Assembly: GCA_023458855.1 (NCBI GenBank)
Contig: JAEWWQ010000351.1
Span: forward strand, 1-8,935
Direction of reading: 5' to 3'
Source of the DNA: Bacillota bacterium
GTDB lineage: Bacteria > Bacillota > Clostridia > Lachnospirales > Lachnospiraceae
Length of the DNA: 8,935 nt
In this document: positions 6,029 through 8,935 of the stretch, piece after piece
How the letters are laid out: each line of letters opens with the position of its first letter
Position numbering within the stretch: position 1 is the stretch's first letter
Notes under the pieces: model-generated
The model's input: the letters and a program-made list of their open reading frames with translations, nothing else
Told to the model about the DNA's origin: nothing
The model's database searches: none
Program-made: the position numbers and the translations under genes

Positions 6029-7648
6029 ATGAACGGCGCAGATGCAATGGTAAAATGTTTAGAAAATGAAGGCGTATCAGCTATTTTTGGATATCCGGGA
6101 GTAGCGATATGTCCTTTTTTTAATAGTATACTGAATACGGATATCGAGAGTATTCTGGTGCGTACGGAGCAGAATGCGGCACATGCTGCAAGCGGTTTCG
6201 CAAGAGTAACAGGTAAAGTCGGCGTCTGTGCCGTTACTTCCGGTCCAGGTGCGACCAATTTGATTACCGGGATTGCAACCGCATTTGCAGACAGCATTCC
6301 TTTGGTATGTATTTCCGGTCAGGTAGATAGCTCTTTACTTGGCAGTGATGTTTTTCAGGAGGCGGATATTACAGGAGCGGTTGAATCTTTTGTAAAATTC
6401 AGCTATTTAATTAAAAAAGTCGAAGATATTCCCAGGGTCTTTAAGGAAGCCTTTTATATTGCAAATAGTGGCAGAAAAGGTCCGGTATTGATTGATGTTC
6501 CAATGGATATTCAAAATGCAGAAATAAAGGAGTATAAATATCCGGAAGAGGTAAATTTAAGAACCTATAAGCCAACTGTAAATGGTCATGCTGTGCAGAT
6601 TAAAAATGTCATTAAAGAGCTTGAAAAATCAAGACGACCGATTATGTGTGTGGGCGGTGGTGTATTTTTAAGTGATGCAGTAACCGAACTTAGAAATTTT
6701 GCCATGGCATATGAGATTCCGGTAGTATCCACATTAATGGGAATCGGCGTTATGCCGACAGAACACCCATTGTATTATGGTATGGTCGGAAATAATGGAA
6801 AAGGATATGCCAATCGTGCCATGAATGAGTCTGATTTAATTATTATGGTGGGAGCCAGAGTGGCGGACCGCGCTGTCAGCCAGCCGGACTTGATCGTAGA
6901 GAATAAAGTAATGGTACACATTGATGTAGATCCGGCCGAAATAGGGAAAAATGTCGGACCGACGATTCCGCTGGTAGGTGATGCCAAACATATTTTTCAT
7001 GATTTTATGAAACAGGAATGCCACCCTGAACACAAAGAATGGATTCAGACACTGAATCAATATAAAATAAAAACGGTCTCAAAAAGACAGCCAAATCCTG
7101 ATTATGTAGATCCGGCAGCATTTATCCGTACCCTTTCGAACAAGATGCAAAAAGACGGGGTATATGTAGCAGATGTAGGCCAAAATCAGATGTGGTCCTG
7201 TGCTTATCATATTGTAAAGGAAGGAAGATTCTTAACTTCCGGAGGTATGGGAACAATGGGATATTCTATTCCGGCAGCTATGGGTGCCAAAAAAGGCGAT
7301 ATGAGTAAACAGGTCATAGCAGTATGCGGCGACGGTTCCTTTCAGATGTCAATGATGGAATTTGCTACGATTCGTCAGGCTAAAATCCCGGTTAAGATTA
7401 TTGTATTTAACAATAATTATCTCGGACTGGTACGGGAATATCAATATAATAAATATCAGGCGCACTATAATGTCGTTGATCTGACAGGAAATCCGAATCT
7501 TGAAAAATTAGCGGAGGCTTACGAGATGCCGTTCATGCGTATCTATAACATGGAAAATATTGAGCAGAAGATTGAAGACTTCTTAAGAGACGACACAACA
7601 GCTTTGATGGAATGTATGATAGATCCAATGGATACTACAAAAGTGTGA
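6029..7648 (+). CDS. ilvB: Acetolactate / acetohydroxyacid synthase large (catalytic) subunit, divergent biosynthetic type
   Basis: A 539-residue ThDP enzyme, slightly shorter than the usual 550-600. It condenses pyruvate with pyruvate or 2-ketobutyrate in branched-chain amino acid synthesis. The N-terminal ThDP domain (about 1-165) has FGYPG (20-24), the catalytic Glu47 in RTEQNA, and SGPGATNLITGIATA. The central FAD-type domain (about 185-320) has GARVADR, like the GARFDDR of biosynthetic enzymes and unlike catabolic AlsS. The C-terminal domain (about 370-530) has VGQNQMW, GMGTMGYSIPAAMGAK, and the ThDP/Mg motif from GDG (434-436) to NN (461-462). Oddities: GYPGVAICPFF replaces GYPGGAVLPIY, and LGLVREYQ places Tyr471 where LGMVRQWQ has Trp. 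Two small-subunit genes follow, supporting a biosynthetic AHAS. An alternative GTG start at 6020 adds three residues. Other decarboxylating ThDP enzymes are less likely. Confidence 0.88.
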   Translation: MNGADAMVKCLENEGVSAIFGYPGVAICPFFNSILNTDIESILVRTEQNAAHAASGFARVTGKVGVCAVTSGPGATNLITGIATAFADSIPLVCISGQVDSSLLGSDVFQEADITGAVESFVKFSYLIKKVEDIPRVFKEAFYIANSGRKGPVLIDVPMDIQNAEIKEYKYPEEVNLRTYKPTVNGHAVQIKNVIKELEKSRRPIMCVGGGVFLSDAVTELRNFAMAYEIPVVSTLMGIGVMPTEHPLYYGMVGNNGKGYANRAMNESDLIIMVGARVADRAVSQPDLIVENKVMVHIDVDPAEIGKNVGPTIPLVGDAKHIFHDFMKQECHPEHKEWIQTLNQYKIKTVSKRQPNPDYVDPAAFIRTLSNKMQKDGVYVADVGQNQMWSCAYHIVKEGRFLTSGGMGTMGYSIPAAMGAKKGDMSKQVIAVCGDGSFQMSMMEFATIRQAKIPVKIIVFNNNYLGLVREYQYNKYQAHYNVVDLTGNPNLEKLAEAYEMPFMRIYNMENIEQKIEDFLRDDTTALMECMIDPMDTTKV

Positions 7649-7651
7649 AGT

Positions 7652-7707
7652 GTGAGGAGAAATTCTAAGATGTGAAAGAACCACATCTAAGAATTACTAA
7701 GCCTCAC
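7652..7707 (+). other. Long imperfect hairpin between ilvB and the first small-subunit gene
   Basis: AATTCTAAGATGTG (7661-7674) pairs with CACATCTAAGAATT (7682-7695) at 13 of 14 positions (one A-A mismatch) around a 7-nt loop. It is capped outside by GTGAGG (7652-7657) with CCTCAC (7702-7707) across an internal loop. It begins 4 nt after the ilvB stop codon. No T-tract follows, so it is not a standard terminator; it may stabilise or punctuate the ilvB mRNA. Confidence 0.7.
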
Positions 7708-7708
7708 C

Positions 7709-7766
7709 CAGGAAGAAGCCGCAGGCGTCTTCTTCTCCCTGATTATTTGTGGTACCTGTAGCGGCT
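7709..7766 (+). promoter_or_regulatory. Second intercistronic hairpin with a competing downstream pairing partner (candidate RNA switch)
   Basis: GAAGAAG (7712-7718) pairs with CTTCTTC (7729-7735), extended outward by CAG (7709-7711) with CTG (7739-7741). The loop region AGCCGC-AGG (7717-7725) can instead pair with CCT (7755-7757) plus GCGGCT (7761-7766). This would form a pseudoknot or an alternative fold about 20 nt upstream of the next gene's ribosome binding site. No known riboswitch class was recognised. Confidence 0.4.
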
Positions 7767-7798
7767 GTCGGGAAGTATGGAAGAAATGGAGATTTAAT

Positions 7799-8290
7799 AT
7801 GATGAAAAGAATATATTCGGTTCTGGTGGAAAATAGATCGGGTGTTTTATGTAAAGTAGCAGGTCTTTTCTCCAGAAGGTGTTATAATATTGATAGTCTT
7901 GCTGTCGGTGAAACGGATGATCCTAAAGTATCCTGTATGACGATTGTATCAAGCGGGGATCAGCGCACGATAGAACAGATTGAGAAACAGCTTAATAAAA
8001 AGCTTGATGTTATTAAGGTAAAGACTTTTGATGATACACAAAGTATCAGCCGGGAGCTAATGCTGATCAAGGTTAAATATAATAAAGGAAACAGGCGTGA
8101 TATCTTAGAAATCTGTGATGTTATGAAAGCAGATATTGCAGATATGTCAAAAAACCTGATGATACTTCAGATTTGTGATGTTCCTGAAAAAATAACGTTA
8201 TTTATTAATATGCTTCAATCAATTAGTATTGTTGAAGTGGCAAGAACAGGAACATTGGCACTTCAAAAATGTGCAGAGAATGATAACTAG
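7799..8290 (+). CDS. ilvN: Acetolactate synthase small (regulatory) subunit, divergent copy
   Basis: A 163-residue protein. Its N-terminal ACT domain (about 3-78) opens KRIYSVLVENRSGVLCKVAG and includes GLFSRRCYNIDSL. A C-terminal ALS small-subunit domain (about 85-158) includes SRELMLIKV and IVEVARTG. By family knowledge this subunit binds the catalytic subunit, stimulates it and carries the feedback site for valine or another branched-chain amino acid. Asn30 and Gly15 of the ACT effector region are kept. Cys28 replaces the Gly of the usual RGYNI, and the C-terminal GLSRG after ARTG is replaced by TLALQKC. GGAGA (7788-7792), 6 nt before the ATG, sets the start; a second ATG follows at once. 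It lies 150 nt after ilvB with structured RNA between and no promoter seen, so it is probably co-transcribed. Confidence 0.87.
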   Translation: MMKRIYSVLVENRSGVLCKVAGLFSRRCYNIDSLAVGETDDPKVSCMTIVSSGDQRTIEQIEKQLNKKLDVIKVKTFDDTQSISRELMLIKVKYNKGNRRDILEICDVMKADIADMSKNLMILQICDVPEKITLFINMLQSISIVEVARTGTLALQKCAENDN

Positions 8291-8355
8291 AGGATATACC
8301 CTATATAACTATTGGTAATAATGCATAAAAATATAAGGTTTTAAAGAGCGATTTC

Positions 8356-8384
8356 TTGACAAATACGATAATTGTTGTTAAAAT
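8356..8384 (+). promoter_or_regulatory. Near-consensus promoter of the second small-subunit gene
   Basis: A perfect TTGACA (8356-8361), a 17-nt spacer and TAAAAT (8379-8384), with TG at 8376-8377 making an extended -10. Transcription should start near 8391, giving a leader of about 27 nt before the GTG start. It lies in the 127-bp gap after the first small-subunit gene, in which no terminator was found. Confidence 0.85.
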
Positions 8385-8403
8385 ACAAAGCAAACATGCA
8401 GAT

Positions 8404-8408
8404 GGGAG
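8404..8408 (+). promoter_or_regulatory. Ribosome binding site supporting a GTG start
   Basis: GGGAG lies 9 nt before the GTG at 8418. An in-frame TAA at 8409-8411 rules out any earlier start, so translation must begin at this GTG. Confidence 0.75.
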
Positions 8409-8417
8409 TAAAATCAA

Positions 8418-8921
8418 GTGCAGAAGAAAGTTTTTCAATTATTAGTAGATAATACTTCGGGTGTATTGAGTCGCATTTCCGGTTTGTTCAGTCGAAGAGG
8501 ATATAACATTGAGAGTATCACAGCAGGCGTCACAGCCGATCCGAGGTTTACCAGGATTACAATTGTGGCATCAGGTGATAACGATATACTGGATCAGATA
8601 GAAAAGCAGGTGGCAAAGCTTGTTGACATTCGGGATATCAGGGAATTAAAACCGGATGAAAGTGTATATCGGGAATTGTGTCTGATTAAAGTAGAAGCAA
8701 CGGCACAGCAGCGTCAGTCGATTGTTGCCGTCACAGATATTTTCAGGGCCAAGATTATCGATGTTGCACCGGACTCATTAATTATTGAGTTAACAGGTAA
8801 TCAGGCAAAGATAGATGCATTTATTAATCTGCTTGATGGACATAATATTTTGGAATTAGCCAGAACGGGAATTGCAGGACTCAGTCGCGGCAAGGAAAAA
8901 GTAATCTGGATTGATGAGTGA
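8418..8921 (+). CDS. ilvH: Acetolactate synthase small (regulatory) subunit, canonical copy
   Basis: A 167-residue paralogue of the preceding gene and the closer match to E. coli IlvH/IlvN-type subunits. The ACT domain (about 4-78) has DNTSGVLSRISGLFSRRGYN, with the standard Gly28 and Asn30. The C-terminal domain (about 83-160) has YRELCLIKVEA, IFRAKIIDVAPDS and LARTGIAGLSRG, the usual family ending. By family knowledge it activates the catalytic subunit and confers end-product inhibition. It starts with GTG and has its own strong promoter, so it can be made independently of ilvB and the first small subunit. The choice between symbols ilvH and ilvN is arbitrary. The coding end is complete, 14 bp before the window edge. 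Confidence 0.92.
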   Translation: MQKKVFQLLVDNTSGVLSRISGLFSRRGYNIESITAGVTADPRFTRITIVASGDNDILDQIEKQVAKLVDIRDIRELKPDESVYRELCLIKVEATAQQRQSIVAVTDIFRAKIIDVAPDSLIIELTGNQAKIDAFINLLDGHNILELARTGIAGLSRGKEKVIWIDE

Positions 8922-8935
8922 GTTAGCTCTTAGGG

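Noticed and set aside
6016..6297. 93-codon minus-strand frame at the start of ilvB
   Set aside because: It overlaps the conserved ThDP N-terminal domain in antisense and its composition looks like a shadow of that gene.
7749..7756. GTGGTACC resembling part of the T-box antiterminator sequence
   Set aside because: The flanking AGGG and CGCG of the T-box consensus are missing, there is no specifier stem of normal size, and no terminator follows. GGTACC is also a common palindrome.
7777..7797. Six-codon ATG frame just before the first small-subunit gene (possible leader peptide)
   Set aside because: It has no good ribosome binding site and only one Ile codon with no Leu or Val codons, so attenuation by branched-chain amino acid codons is not supported.

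Overview
The window reads as chromosomal DNA of a low-GC anaerobic Firmicute, most likely a clostridial gut-type bacterium of the Lachnospiraceae. The case rests on A+T-rich codon use, AGGAGG-type ribosome binding sites, TTGACA/TATAAT-like promoters, a GGGtGRT-family protein beside a NifU/IscU-like scaffold protein, and a short cobalamin-dependent methionine synthase without a reactivation domain. No mobile element, CRISPR array, tRNA or rRNA was seen. It is an ordinary metabolic region with several regulatory and enzymatic oddities.

Layout. (1) Positions 1-1750 hold a two-gene operon: the 3' part of an iron-sulfur scaffold-like gene, whose 5' end lies outside the window, then a GGGtGRT-family gene of unknown function, closed by a strong hairpin/T-tract terminator. 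(2) At 1814-3190 an alpha/beta hydrolase gene and a predicted secreted lipoprotein gene converge tail to tail with 3 bp between their stop codons. (3) At 3305-5868 is metH, with a recognisable promoter whose -10 element lies inside a perfect inverted repeat (a likely operator), and a terminator whose loop contains the stop codon. (4) From 5892 to the end is a branched-chain amino acid block: a strong promoter, an acetohydroxyacid synthase (AHAS) large subunit gene (ilvB-like), a structured 150-nt intercistronic stretch, a first divergent small-subunit gene, then a near-consensus promoter driving a second, canonical small-subunit gene.

Working together. The ilvB-like subunit with one or both ACT-domain small subunits should make acetolactate and/or acetohydroxybutyrate for valine, leucine and isoleucine synthesis. 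The large subunit has Tyr where biosynthetic AHAS normally has the Trp linked to 2-ketobutyrate preference. The two small subunits differ at conserved positions, so this locus may encode an AHAS with altered substrate choice and two alternative regulatory partners. MetH makes methionine from homocysteine and is separated from the ilv block by its own terminator. The scaffold/GGGtGRT pair is the least understood part of the window.
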